From contig NC_070562.1 in the NCBI RefSeq assembly GCF_026914185.1, positions 5,642,001 to 5,706,000 on the forward strand: 64,000 bases of DNA. Reading direction: 5' to 3'. The position numbers were made by a program, and so were the translations under genes. Of the stretch, positions 11,145-21,682 are shown in pieces (the stretch's first letter is position 1; each line of letters begins with the position of its first letter). The stretch is from Puccinia triticina. Taxonomy: Eukaryota; Basidiomycota; Pucciniomycetes; Pucciniales; Pucciniaceae. The notes beneath the pieces were generated by a model, which searched no databases, was not told where the DNA came from, and was given only the letters and a program-made list of their open reading frames with translations.

Positions 11145-12170
11145 AAGACAAGGGGCCATTGTTATGCTACCTCCAACAAGAATCGGACATATTGAGCCTT
11201 TCTGCCATCACGATAGTAAGGGGCCCATCGCTGTAATAATAATCCAAAGCAATGATTGTAGCTGCTGTTGCTGCTGCAGAGATCAAAAGGAATTATTCCA
11301 ACGCTGCCAATGACATACCAAAGTTCTTCAATATTCTTTGTGATACAGGTGGTTGGTTGGTGAGGTGAGGTGAGCCAAGGTGTGGTGAGGTGAGGCAAGA
11401 ACTAGGTGTGTCTTGTGGTACGTGATTTTGGGAAAAGTGTTTTCCAAACTTGTTTTTGAAATAGCGCAAAAATATAAACAGGTGAAAATCAGGCCCTAAG
11501 GATACCCGGGAAATGATTTAAGGCAACCAAAGTATCACTTTAATGTTGCTCCAGGGGAGTTTTTGCTGGCAAGTATGTCACCCGCAAGTAACCAAATCTG
11601 GTGCCATGTGTTGAGATAGTGTATTAGCATTTCACTATTCATTATGATTCTAATCTATACACCCACAACTCAGCCTATATTGTGCATGTATATAGTCTAG
11701 TTGTTTCACTCACTGTGGCCCACCGGTTAAGAAACACCGGCCATCCAGCACCACATACCAACTCATAGGCAACAGAGAAAAACAGAGTGAATACTTGATG
11801 AGTCAGGAATCTAGTAGATAGCAAGTAGTTAAAATCATTGATCTTATTTCAGTAGAGAGACAATCATGTGTATGAGTGGTACAAAATTGTGAGGAGGAAA
11901 AAGAATGGTCTTAATGTCTGCATTTGTAGAAACAAGGGTGGTGAAGTTGATTTTGCTGGCAGATACGGAAATCAATTGGAATTTGATGTAACTGTGCTGA
12001 AACAATGTTGAGGGTTTTATTTCCCAATAAAAATATCTCAACTTGCAGTATTGTGATGAGATATGGTCATGTCAAGGTGGCGCAGTTGCTACATGCTAAT
12101 GATTTAATCAACAAGGGGCATTAGTTTGTGAGTTTCTGATTGATTTTTTAGACTTTTTATGAGAAGTACT
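11145..12170. other. Non-coding stretch, partly 3' exon region of the minus-strand gene
   Basis: 11145-11800 shows no gene, only a short GGTGAGGTGAGG-type purine repeat (11351-11395). 11844-12036 on minus holds an open frame ending in TAA that could be the last exon of the 12174-12865 gene. The splice phase from the preceding exon did not work, so it is left unassigned. Confidence 0.3.
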
Positions 12171-12173
12171 TAC

Positions 12174-12865
12174 TTGCCCGTCGGGAATTGAAACTGTTAT
12201 CAATTGAGAATGGACATCTGTACCAAATCCTGTCATCCCTATCTTGGGCATCTATAACCAGTGTTGAAATCTTCAGCAGCTGCGTCAAAAGACATCAAAT
12301 CAATCATCAGGAAGACTCACCAACATAAGTCCCGTCAGCCCCAACGCGATACTCTAATGGATGTATAACATCTCTTCGGTTGGTGGTTATTGGTTGGGTT
12401 TTGTCATTGTTGAGGTAGAACAGGCAATCTTGAAAGGTGAATTGTTGCCCTGATATCAAACGAAACCAATACCGCACGAGCCGAGAAAAACCCATACCAT
12501 TCAACTTCCTTCAATTCACTGACGCAGACTGAGACCATGCAAAAAAAAAAAAAGAATGAAAGCTCACAGGATGCTAGACTATACTCTCCGCAGGAATCAG
12601 TCGCGCATGGATAATCCGTGCCGCCGCTGTTGCAAACTTCGGATAGTGAGAAAGTTACTTGAAAAGTTAGAGGCTTTGATATACAACCAATCTCATAAGC
12701 GTGCTCGTAATGCTTACTCGATTCAGAAGGATCGCTGCCGGGGTAAAAGGATCCATCACATGTCCTGTACCGCGGTGCAACAGCCACTGATGCACAAATA
12801 TTGACAATGGCAGCTATGGTAAGTAGGGTGACGTGTGGTCTGTGAAAAAGATTAATGAAAGACAT
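12174..12865 (-). pseudogene. Secreted Cys-containing protein, unknown function, interrupted by one stop
   Basis: The Met at 12863-12865 opens a hydrophobic signal-peptide-like stretch (TLLTIAAIVNICASVAVA), followed by a Cys-spaced region (RTCDG, IGCIS, EVCNS, YPCAT, DSCGE). Exon 1 is 12568-12865, exon 2 12321-12518 and exon 3 12174-12251, with GT-AG introns of 49 and 69 nt. The phases join exon 2 to exon 3 correctly (GADGTYV into DAQDRDDR). The exon 2 frame contains a TGA at 12511-12513. Without splicing intron 1 the frame stays open to 12404 as a low-complexity 153-residue product, which is the alternative model. I do not recognise the family. It is a candidate secreted rust protein that has probably decayed. 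Confidence 0.5.
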
Positions 12866-12960
12866 TGTTGCTGATTGTGCCCGTGAGCTATGAATTGATG
12901 ATGTTATTGTACTGGGACTTTGACAGCATTATTTTTTTTACTGAAAGGTGGGGTGCGATG

Positions 12961-12970
12961 GATTTTATAA
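12961..12970 (-). promoter_or_regulatory. Possible TATA box of the minus-strand secreted gene
   Basis: TTATAAAATC on the minus strand, about 100 bp upstream of the Met at 12865. Confidence 0.35.
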
Positions 12971-13307
12971 CCACCCAACTTCCCAAGGCAAGTAAGTGAG
13001 GAAGAGATCCGTTGCCATACCTCGGCCATGCAGTCTCGGTCTTCACTTCCGTTTCGGTCTCCATTAACTCGGTATCACTATCCCCAATAAGCTCCAGTAA
13101 GCACATGAGTCGCACTTTCGTAGCCCTCCTGCATAACTGCATCTCGGTCTCTGCCTCAGCGAGAGGAAGATAGGCAGCCGAGGCAAGCGGAGGGCGGACT
13201 ATGTATTCCCGGTCCCCAACCCGGGATTATCCGCGAATTAACACAGTACACAGTGTCAGCGGGGCGAATTGAAGAAAGCTGTTTCGCCCGGCGATATGGG
13301 TCCTACC

Positions 13308-13432
13308 AACTTAGCTAATTTCCCTCCTCGGGGGAGCGAAGCGACCTCCGAAGGAGGCCGCAGGGACCCTCCTTCAGAGGGTCCCTGCGGGACGGCGTCC
13401 CCCCTCCACATAGAGAGGGACTTAGTTAAGTT
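13308..13432. repeat. Foldback element with nested hairpin (AAGTCCCTC family)
   Basis: AACTTAGCTAA...TCCCTC on the left pairs with GAGGGACTTAGTTAAGTT on the right. Inside is a perfect 14-bp hairpin (13358-13371 with 13377-13390, loop CTTCA). CCTCCGAAGGAGG and GGGACGGCGTCCC are additional small hairpins. Related ends occur at 49016, 49792, 52211, 56007 and 56596. Confidence 0.65.
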
Positions 13433-16400
13433 AGGGGTCCTAGGGCGTCGGGTCAACCATTCATTCGCATTTGTGGGGTCAAGTTCACGATTTTGGGCAA
13501 CTTCACTCAACCAGCAATCGCATCGGTCCAGGCTGACCCCGGGTCAACAAGCCTCAGGTTTGATTTCAGGCCAAAGTCAGCTAAATTGAGCAAGCCTTAA
13601 CCTGAAATCTAGCCTCAGGTTAGGGCGGCTTGAGGCTGAAGCTGACCCAACCCAACAAATGTGTTTGCCCACCCGAAATAGCCTCGGTCAGCTAACCTGC
13701 CCACAAAACCGGGCTTACTTGAACCAAGAATTTCGCGAACAAACGCGAATGCTCTATGTCAGTGGTGGGTTACTCAGGGGAAGATGGGAATCCACTCGAT
13801 GGAAGTTTACTGGAATAATCCGGCAGCTCCGAGTCGTAGATGGGGTTGAATCTGATCCAAAGAGTTTACACCCAGCCAATGATAAGTTTTGAGACAGTCA
13901 GGCTTTAGTTTCCAGACAGTGATTTGTTGATATGAGGGGAACTGGCTATTTGAAGTAGTGATTTGTTGATGTGTCTTCAAATAAAGAGGAATGAGTAAAA
14001 TATATTTATTATTTTTGTCTCTTCTGAAAGTCTGGGGAACAATAGAATCCAAGGAGTACAACTTATATATGCAGCTTCTTGAGGTTGACTAGATACAAGC
14101 ATATATAAGCTATGTCAATAATAAATTCAAAGAGTGTGAAATGTGAATGAAAGGGTGAAATGAATCTGAAACATGTGACAGTTGCAGTTGATGTAGTAAA
14201 ACATTAAGTTGGCAAGTTAAGGGGTAACTGTGTTTTGCTTGCCAGCTGACACTCTAAGAGCCAGAAACTGACCAAACAAATGCGTTTGCCCACTTGAAGG
14301 CAACCTCAGTCAGCTAACCTGACCACAAACCTGGGCATGTTCAACCCAAAAACCCAGCAAACAAATGTGAATGCTCATATACGCCCTCTGTATATGCATC
14401 CCAAGTTGGGTGTCAATGGCCTGACGTGGGCTGATTGCAGGGCGCCCCCGGTTTTCAATGCGTACCGAGGGCCGCATTTGGCACCCGCCAAAACTGTGTC
14501 GTGTTAATGAACCATCTGCGGGGGTCAAGGGGGCATTGATCATACTACACAGACACCATACCAAAGGACAAAAAAAGAAGAAGAAAAAGCTCTGGCCAAG
14601 CATGCAGACAATGAGCTGGAAATTAACAATCAAATAAATGCTGGATTGATTGATTGCCCCTTCTGCTATGTCTGGCCGAGCCGTCTTCCAGACGCCTCAG
14701 AGTTATGTAAACCAGTCTTCTCCAATGCGGATTTGAATCCGCCTGGGGGGCAATGCTTCTCTTGTGAGTCAACTGAGGGACACCTTTCAAGTCGTCTTGC
14801 AGACAAAGACGTCTTCTCTGAATTGAAAATTGACAGCTTCAAAGCGCCAATCAGATATGACGGCTCGAAGGCGTCAAGATGCACTAGTGGTTTAATGGTG
14901 CACAACATTGTATTGTGTTTTGATGAATGCTTGGACAAATGAGATATTCAATGACTTAGAGTTATGTGGTTATTCTGCACAGCAGCCTTTTTTGCCTTTG
15001 GTTTTTGCCACCCACAGAAGCAATTCATGATATCACATGCCTTGCTGTGATTGAGCATTGGCAAGCCTCCCACCCCAACAACCATTCCTGCAGCCTTAGG
15101 TAGGTTGCTTTTCTCAACAATGCACACCAATACGGATCAAACAATGGGTTTCCAGTCCTACGCTCTGGACACCAACATTCATTCCGTTTGAATGGCCCTC
15201 GAGGGCCTGTCGTTTCCAGATATTCAACAGCTTCTTGGATCTTCAATTCCGCAGCAGTTTTTTGCTCGATCACTCAGCCTTTACGAGGAAGCTTGATGTG
15301 TGATCAAGGACCCGGGTACTTGCAAGAACCGTGGCCGACCGGCAGAACTCTTCACAGAAGATTCTGCTTTTATGATCAAGCTTGTACGACTTGGACCCAG
15401 CTTGTTTCTGGAAATTTTTGGGAGGCTGTACAACTCAACCAAAGGCCTGCTCAGTAGCCATTCACCGGAACCTTGTCATACATTTGTCAAAATCCATAGA
15501 AAAAACATTTGGAAATTTCTGGTTGCCAAATATGCCTTTGTGGAGCGGATGGAGCTCTATCCAGCTGAGTTCTTGGTTTTTACAGGTGTGTATATCCACC
15601 CTCTCACTTTTTTGCTCCCAAAGCTGACGGTTCTTTATTTGTTGGCTGTACAGATGAAAGTGCCTTCTGCAACAAGGATCTGCTCTGATCACTTCCCAAG
15701 TCGCCACAAGGCACTCCCTTGGAGGAATTCCTTGTTGATCAGAACGCAACCCGGCTCAGCCTCCTGCCAGTGATTTCAATTAATTGACTGGTGAATCTCA
15801 CAGTGCTCGCCAAATATTCAAGCTTTTTTTTGGAATTTGACTTGATGAGTTGCGCTGTTTTCAGTGTCACCAGGGTGTCCACTGAAATTCTACAGATCTT
15901 CAGCTCCCTCAAATGAACCGCTACACCAACGTCAACTCCGTCCTTGTATGCGACAAGGCTTCCTGCCATTGAGGTGATTGAGTTCAAGATGTGATGCCGC
16001 GGGAGTTCAACGGGTGTATCTGTCAACATGTTGGCCAGAACTGAACCTCATTGACCTTGGATTTGCAGCGATCAAGCAAGAATTGCAAGCCTCACAAATA
16101 TTGACCCGCTCGGACAACCCCAAGTGGGATTTTGTTTGAGTTGTTACAGAATTACTGACAGCACCAAATTGGTAAAAGTACTGTGGTTATTATGTTCATC
16201 TCTCTAGATGTTAAGTTTTCCTGATGATCATGTTTTTGACATCACTCAAGCCCAACTTAATCAGCAGCCTGTAACTCCTACAAGTTTTTTGGTCTCTGCC
16301 TGTCTGTTATGATTTGGCTATTATCCATTTTAATAAATATCTTGCAGGGGCACTGTTATCCATAGATATTGTGCTTTGGATATTGGTGATTGACCACATC

Positions 16401-17209
16401 ACCTTTTGGGGAGAAGCACTTCTTCAGGACCACTGCCAGCTTCTCCATATTTGGACTCAAGGTGGTCAGGATGGCATTGAAGCCCATGAGGATGGCCTTG
16501 GCAGCACTTAGTTGATCAAGCTTGCATTGTCACTGCATGAGCTATCCAATTGGACAATATTTTCCAAGCAGTTGTCAGACAGCCCTTGTCTGACAAGTTC
16601 AAAAAACCGGACCCAGAACTTGTCAAACAGTGTCTGTTTGAAAGCTGCTTGGACAAGATTGTCTGAGCTGTTAATTTCTGCAGTGTTTTGCAAGAATTAG
16701 AAGTTCTGAAAATAGGAAGTTGGGTGATGTACACCGGTTGAGTAAGCTGTCTTGGTGGAGCGCGCTATCAATTCCAATGACTCTCCAGTATCCGTTGCAC
16801 ACATTTAGTCAATGGATGCCAACAAACAATCACTCTTGCCCAGCTCAAACAAAAACATGCCATCGTGAACCTTGTTGCACTCAGCGGCAACAAGGGTTCA
16901 AAACTCCTTATGGTTCATTGATCCAGCAGAGACCAAGGCCTCAAAAGATTTCTTGCCCGGTTGTATCATGTTGTAAGCCTCCTCCCTGGCTTTTGGAAGA
17001 AAAGCTTGAACGTGGTGGTGTGGTGGATGACCTGCAGCTACACGCAGAAAAAAAAATAGCATCCAAGTCCTTCAAGTGGAAAAGAATAGAATGCTCTGGA
17101 CTTACGTTGAGTCAAGCCAGTTCTGGGCCAATTTGGCCAATGCGCCAGAGCTTGCTAATGGAGAAGTATCCCGGCAGTGGGTTTTCCCTCCCCAAATGAT
17201 CAATCCCAA
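13433..17209. other. No supported gene; low-copy-looking AT-balanced DNA with small foldbacks
   Basis: Short ORFs exist on both strands, but none shows a domain, a signal peptide followed by a good exon chain, or a family motif. 14646-14942 (98 codons) is the best isolated ORF and has no recognisable features. 16540-16690 folds on itself (CCAAGCAG...CTGCTTGG, with TGTCAGACA/TGTCTGACA inside). Confidence 0.4.
16540..16690. repeat. Small foldback element
   Basis: Inverted segments TTTTCCAAGCAG and CTGCTTGGACAAG frame an inner pair TTGTCAGACAG / CTGTCTGTTTGA. ORFs on both strands here are mirror products of the palindrome. No clear TSD was seen. Confidence 0.45.
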
Positions 17210-17221
17210 ATCATTACATTT

Positions 17222-17222
<1 letters not shown>

Positions 17223-17260
<38 letters not shown>

Positions 17261-17322
17261 CAGATCTTCATCTGCTCCTGCGCGAAGCGCAGGAGCTGAA
17301 AAGAAGTTTTTAGGAGATGAAG
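17223..17322 (-). mobile_element. Short retroposon: hairpin head plus 35-nt poly(A) (poly(T) on +)
   Basis: A run of 35 T (17223-17257) is followed by about 65 bp containing a perfect 10-bp hairpin (17274-17283 with 17287-17296, loop GAA). An identical 13-bp direct repeat, ATCATTACATTTG, flanks it at 17210-17222 and 17323-17335. A homopolymer tail between target-site duplications is the signature of target-primed reverse transcription. The inserted head is not a recognisable tRNA, 5S or U snRNA. Confidence 0.6.
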
Positions 17323-18460
17323 ATCATTACATTTGTCAGGCGCGGTGATGCCAAGAGTACTTGTACTCCTCTAGCTACACCGGTAACTGCGCAGCGGTGT
17401 GGTGGTGCGCGCGGCAAAAGCGCGGTAGAAAGTACCAAATAACTTCAAAGTTATTTGTAATGAACCCAAAAAGGGGTTTAACGGAGGGGCCAGGAGCGCC
17501 TGGGGTGTTTAAGTGCCCTCCAAAAGTCTTACAGGGTCTGCGCACGGGTGCGCAGAGGTTTTTAATAGCCTGTGACGTCTGGGGCCCAGTTAAGGGGGTA
17601 TTTAGAACGTTGAAAACGTTCCCAGGAGGTGGATTTGGGATAAAATCCCAGTAAAGAAAAGGAAACAGCAGACTTACTTGTGAAGAGGTTCCGCAAAAAG
17701 GACGGCAAACGACTCAACAAACCAAGATAGGAACAATAACAGACAGGCAAACTGGTCGGGTAGACTAAGGCGGGGCTGGTATGACGACAAGGTGGTTGGT
17801 ATGAATCTGGGGAGGCTTTTACTCGCTCAAAAGCCTCCCTTTATATATTCTTGCCGCGACCAGTGGGGTCACTTTTTGTTTTGCAAATTCCTTGCGGCTT
17901 CTCGGCCGCGGGAAAGACTATTTCTGACAGGAGTGATCAAGTGTTCTGTTACTCGCATCACTCCTGTTTATTTTGTTCAATTACGAGTGGAACTCTTCCT
18001 TGGTCCGAGGAAGAGTTCTACTCTTTGTGTCTTTTTTTGGTTGTCCATCTTCAGCCGGGGGAGAAGCAGTGGTTTACTTCTTTACTACTCCCCTCCGGCC
18101 GTTTCCAATAGAACGTTCTATGCGAGTTTTGTTTAGTTCAAGAATAGCAAACCCGTTCTCTTGGCCTGAGAACGGGTTTTTGAACATAGCTACACGGTGG
18201 GGGTGCTTCCTGGCCCGCCCGTTTGTGGAGACGACGGGATCACTGGCTCTGTGAAATCCACATGGATTTCACTGCTCCCCCTGTCGTCTCCACCCTCCCG
18301 TGGAAAATACGTGGAGACGACGGGCTTTCCCGTCGTCTCCACCTGCCCGGGATTTCCTTGTCATTCCAATGGGGAAAATGACGAGGATTCCACGGCTGCC
18401 TCTGGGATCCCGGTGGAAACTGTCCCCGTGAGTTCCTTGTCGTTCTCAACGACGAGGAAC
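17263..18460. repeat. Array of consecutive short perfect hairpins
   Basis: Many stem-loops with stems of 6-14 bp and loops mostly of 2-10 nt occur one after another. Examples: 17355-17368, 17377-17400, 17436-17457 (10-bp stem, loop 2), 17537-17556 (TCTGCGCAC stem), 17605-17621, 17636-17650, 17811-17838 (10 bp), 17927-17967 (11 bp), 17990-18018 (11 bp), 18109-18122 (uninterrupted palindrome), 18149-18179 (12 bp), 18251-18272 (10 bp), 18311-18342 (14 bp, loop CTTT) and 18432-18460 (13 bp, one mismatch). The stems differ in sequence, so this is not amplification of one unit. No ORF spans it. Confidence 0.75.
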
Positions 18461-18792
18461 CCACGGATGCCCTTGCATTGCGGGTGTTAGGGCTATTTCA
18501 GTGATATCGGCTGGCTCGTGTGCGTTTTGAGGACACTCAACGGCTCCCAAGGGAAGCGACAACTTGATCCCCGGCCCCGCCATGCCGCCCTCTGACTTCC
18601 TCAGGGCCCCTGGAGGCTCACCTTCACACCATCAACCCCACATGCGACTGGGGTGATGTCTCACGCTAACTTGACAATGCCCGTGACCAAGAGGACCCAG
18701 GGCCGTCGATGTACTCGGAAGATTCGGAACCGGCGCCGTAGAAAGCTCGGAGCAGAATCTCGGAGTTCTTGCAGCCCCAAGATAGCTCAGAC

Positions 18793-19804
18793 ATGGAAAA
18801 GGCTGATCCGGCGTTGATCAACTTCCATGAACCTGCTACCAGCCGCCCGTCTTTCGGTCCTCCGCCTAACCGGTCCTCTTTATCCGTACCCAGCCTGCAG
18901 AACATCCAAGAAAACGACGACCTGATCAACATGAGTTTTGAGGAAAATCCTGCTCCAAAGCCGGCATTGGTTCTACCTGGCCCTTCCAATTCCGGGCCAT
19001 CTCTTCTAAGCACATCTGCTGAGTCTATCTCAAGAGCCGGAAGCTTTCCCAGAACTTCCCTCGAGCCGGTACTCCCCAGACTATCTTCGATCTGTGCCCT
19101 TCCGCGGTTATCTTCGGCATCTCCATCCCGCCTATCCGGCTCCCTCTCAGGCTCTCCAAAAAATCTCCGCCTGCCCTTCGCGTCCCCCCGTCGCTTAGTG
19201 TTTCCAGCCGGTACGTCCAACCAGGCAAACCAGAATGATCCAGGTCAAAACACCAATGAGCTTTTGCGATCAAAGTCGGCCAATCCATCGGCTTCTGTCA
19301 AAGAAGCTCCCTTAGATCTTCATCGGACGTCCAACCCAAGTCATCAGCAGCATGATGACCCACATCCTTCCGGCGCAAGCTCTTCGATGCCCTCACCGCA
19401 GACTCTACCTGTATCACCATCGCCGTTATTGATTAGCTTGAATGAGTTCTTTGAACAGGCGGAGATCCGCTTGATCAGCTTATCTCAACCTCGGGTTAGG
19501 AACTACTTCGACGGCAAAAAAGTCCAGGGAAGAGTCAGAGTACGTCCCCTCCTCCCTCTCCCTCGCTGTTTGTCCCAGAAAGCGTCCCTGAATTTCGGCA
19601 TTGGTTATGCAGGAGCTCGTCCAGCAAATCTCGTCGATATGGTACCACGCCCACCAACTGATCTGGGAGATCACCAACGCCCAGACCCGGTTCAGTGTCG
19701 CCGTCGACATCCTCGAGCCGTTGCCGGCCAAACACAGGGCCCGTGTCTCCGCCGCGCCCACCCCGGGAAGCCTGACCATGGACGTCCGCGTCTCCATCCG
19801 CTGA
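18793..19804 (+). CDS. Serine/proline-rich protein of unknown function, two exons
   Basis: Exon 1 is 18793-19539 and exon 2 19613-19804, joined across a 73-nt GT-AG intron in phase 0, giving 312 residues. The first about 210 residues are disordered and Ser/Pro-rich (SLSGSPKNLRLPF type segments). The last 100 are better ordered: NEFFEQAEIRLISLSQP, then ELVQQISSIWYHAHQLIWEI, ending in DVRVSIR. I do not recognise the family. An in-frame TAG (18739-18741) lies just upstream of the chosen ATG. The acidic stretch before that stop (18711-18738) reads like coding sequence, so the gene may be 5'-truncated or have an unseen upstream exon. The gene is enclosed by hairpin-rich DNA on both sides. Confidence 0.6.
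19540..19612 (+). other. Intron in serine-rich gene
   Basis: AGA|GTACGT...TTATGCAG|GAG; 73 nt, phase 0. The downstream exon ends in TGA at 19802-19804. Confidence 0.6.
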
Positions 19805-20099
19805 TACATCCACCCAAAATTCACTCCGATCTCATCTTTCTTGCAATTGCACTCTTTCAGATCAAGGAGTAAACTCGCCAATACCTTGAAACTCGTGATA
19901 TCGGATTTGAAAACCGTTTAGCTCTTGAAAACTCACTTTTCTCTCATTTCTCTCAATTTTCTTTTATTTCTTGCTTCTCTTTGTGATTTGTTTTTTTTTA
20001 TCTATAAATCCCTTTTTTTTATGTTTTTACAATGATATGCAATGCAGCGTGTGGTACCCTGGTGGTACCACATTCTGCAATATTACCCGCGTTTTTGAT

Positions 20100-20711
20100 C
20101 CGCTCCGCCCCCCTCCCCCCGGGTTACCTAACCAAACCACATCTCGTGGGCCCGACCCGCCCGTGGGTATCACGGCGAATCCACGGGCAGTCCACGGTTG
20201 AAGGACCCGTGGCCCACCCGTGGGCCCGACCTCCACGTCGTGATCACAGAGAATCCACGGGGATTCCACGCAGTGCCGAAATCTGCCGTGGAATCCACGG
20301 GTGATCCTCCCGGTGGTGAACCCGTGATTCCCTGGACCGAAAGCCGCTGGTCCGACCTCGCGCGCGGCTACCACGTGGAGTCCTCGTGGATTCCGCGTGA
20401 TTTCCCCGTGGATGGACTCCCCGGGTGTACGTTTCTTCTCCGGCCGATTCTTTCGGCAGGAGTTCTGTTAATGTCTTCTCGACTCAATTCCGCAGTCGAG
20501 AGGATGCATAATGAATATTCTTTTGAGCGGCGCTCTGCGCCGCACTTAATAATAAATAAGTGTATTTTTCTCTTTTATGCGCGGGGCTCTGTGCCGCTAC
20601 TAATGATACATAAAGTATTGTATATTGTTGTTATGTTTTTCATTCTTTTTAGTATTGTTACATATAGTACAAATGGTTAGCCGGGCTCTAACTTATTGTA
20701 GTAGCCCGGCT
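20100..20711. repeat. Second hairpin-rich block (GC-rich part, then hairpin string)
   Basis: 20120-20430 is packed with CCACGGG / CCCGTGG and ATCCACGG-type inverted motifs. Discrete hairpins follow: GCCGA...TCGGC (about 20443-20457), CTCGACT...AGTCGAG (about 20478-20502), GCGGCGC-TCT-GCGCCGC (20527-20543), CACTTA...TAAGTG (20543-20562) and AGCCGGGCT...AGCCCGGCT (20679-20711). The style matches 17263-18460. Confidence 0.6.
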
Positions 20712-20963
20712 GACAACATTTGACGGTGGTGGGGGGAGAGATGCTGCTGTGGTGGGGCCCGGGTGCACTGGGCTACTGGCTGCTTTGGGCCGTGGCCGAG
20801 ATGGTCGTCGATGATGTCATCATGGCCTTTGAGGAGTAAAAATATGAGTAAAAAGATACCTGAACAGCCTTGAACCTTGGGGGAAAATCCAGGAAAATCC
20901 TGCATATCCGTCCAAGAATTCTTCAAAAGCAATACCTGGGCAAATCACCCTGGATCACCTCCG

Positions 20964-21455
20964 TTTGTTTGTTGTTTCGAGCACTGGGCATTCGAAAAAT
21001 TGTCGACCGAGAACGAGATCTGACTATTCTGCTCGGTGACGTATCTACTACCAGATCAGTCCTCGAAAACGAGCAAAGCATCTCCTTCGCACTGCAAGCA
21101 TCAGCAAAGAGAGACTGGGGTGATGTTCGCGGTGAACCTACTCCTGTAGACTGCTGCTATGACGACATAACTCTGTTTGCTTGTTGTTATGAGCACTGAG
21201 CATTCGAAGAATTGCCACCTGACACCGAGAGCCGATTCTGGGCGGCGACGTAGCCCGGCCCTTGAAACCGAGAAGCATCTCCTCCGCACTGCACGCATAA
21301 ACAAAGGAGACTGGGGTGAAGTCCTCGGTGAAAATATAGACTCCTCGACTGCTATGCAACCTCTTTCCTGGCCAGACAACTCCGTCTGCTTCATGTTGTT
21401 GTGAGCACTGAGCAATCGAAAATCAGCGACCGAGACCGAGATTTTTTTTCTGCAC
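20964..21455. repeat. Tandem repeat, 212-bp period, about 2.3 copies
   Basis: The marker GAGCACTGRGCATTCGAA begins at 20979 and 21191, and a variant (GAGCACTGAGCAATCGAA) at 21403, so the spacing is 212 bp each time. Inside each unit GAGACTGGGGTGATGTTC / GAGACTGGGGTGAAGTCC and other blocks repeat. The array ends about 230 bp upstream of the ATG of the secreted protein gene. Confidence 0.75.
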
Positions 21456-21513
21456 TGCGCACCAACCCCAGTGGGCAGATGGTTCGCCCTCATCCTGTTC
21501 AATCCCCGGTCTG

Positions 21514-21520
21514 TATAAAG
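21514..21520 (+). promoter_or_regulatory. Possible TATA box of the secreted protein gene
   Basis: TATAAAG, 163 bp upstream of the ATG at 21683. A second AT-rich TATAAATA sits at 21664-21671, too close to the ATG to be the usual position. Confidence 0.3.
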
Positions 21521-21682
21521 CTAGACCAATCCCTGAACGTTCCCCCCAACCCATCAGTTGTATTCCCAGTCACGGAAAAAAGTACATACATTTTCACTTG
21601 GTATCCTTTTCAGTCATCATCCTAACCCCAAAACGTACAAGACTCTGTCTAAACATTGTTGATATAAATAGAAAAGATTATC

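Noticed and set aside
17361..18480. Mitochondrial insertion (NUMT) because of hairpin content
   Set aside because: No mitochondrial gene or strong AT bias is present, and GC-rich stems alone are insufficient evidence.
18666..19220. 184-codon minus-strand ORF
   Set aside because: It is antisense to the serine-rich gene, whose plus frame splices cleanly to a stop and has more ordered sequence.
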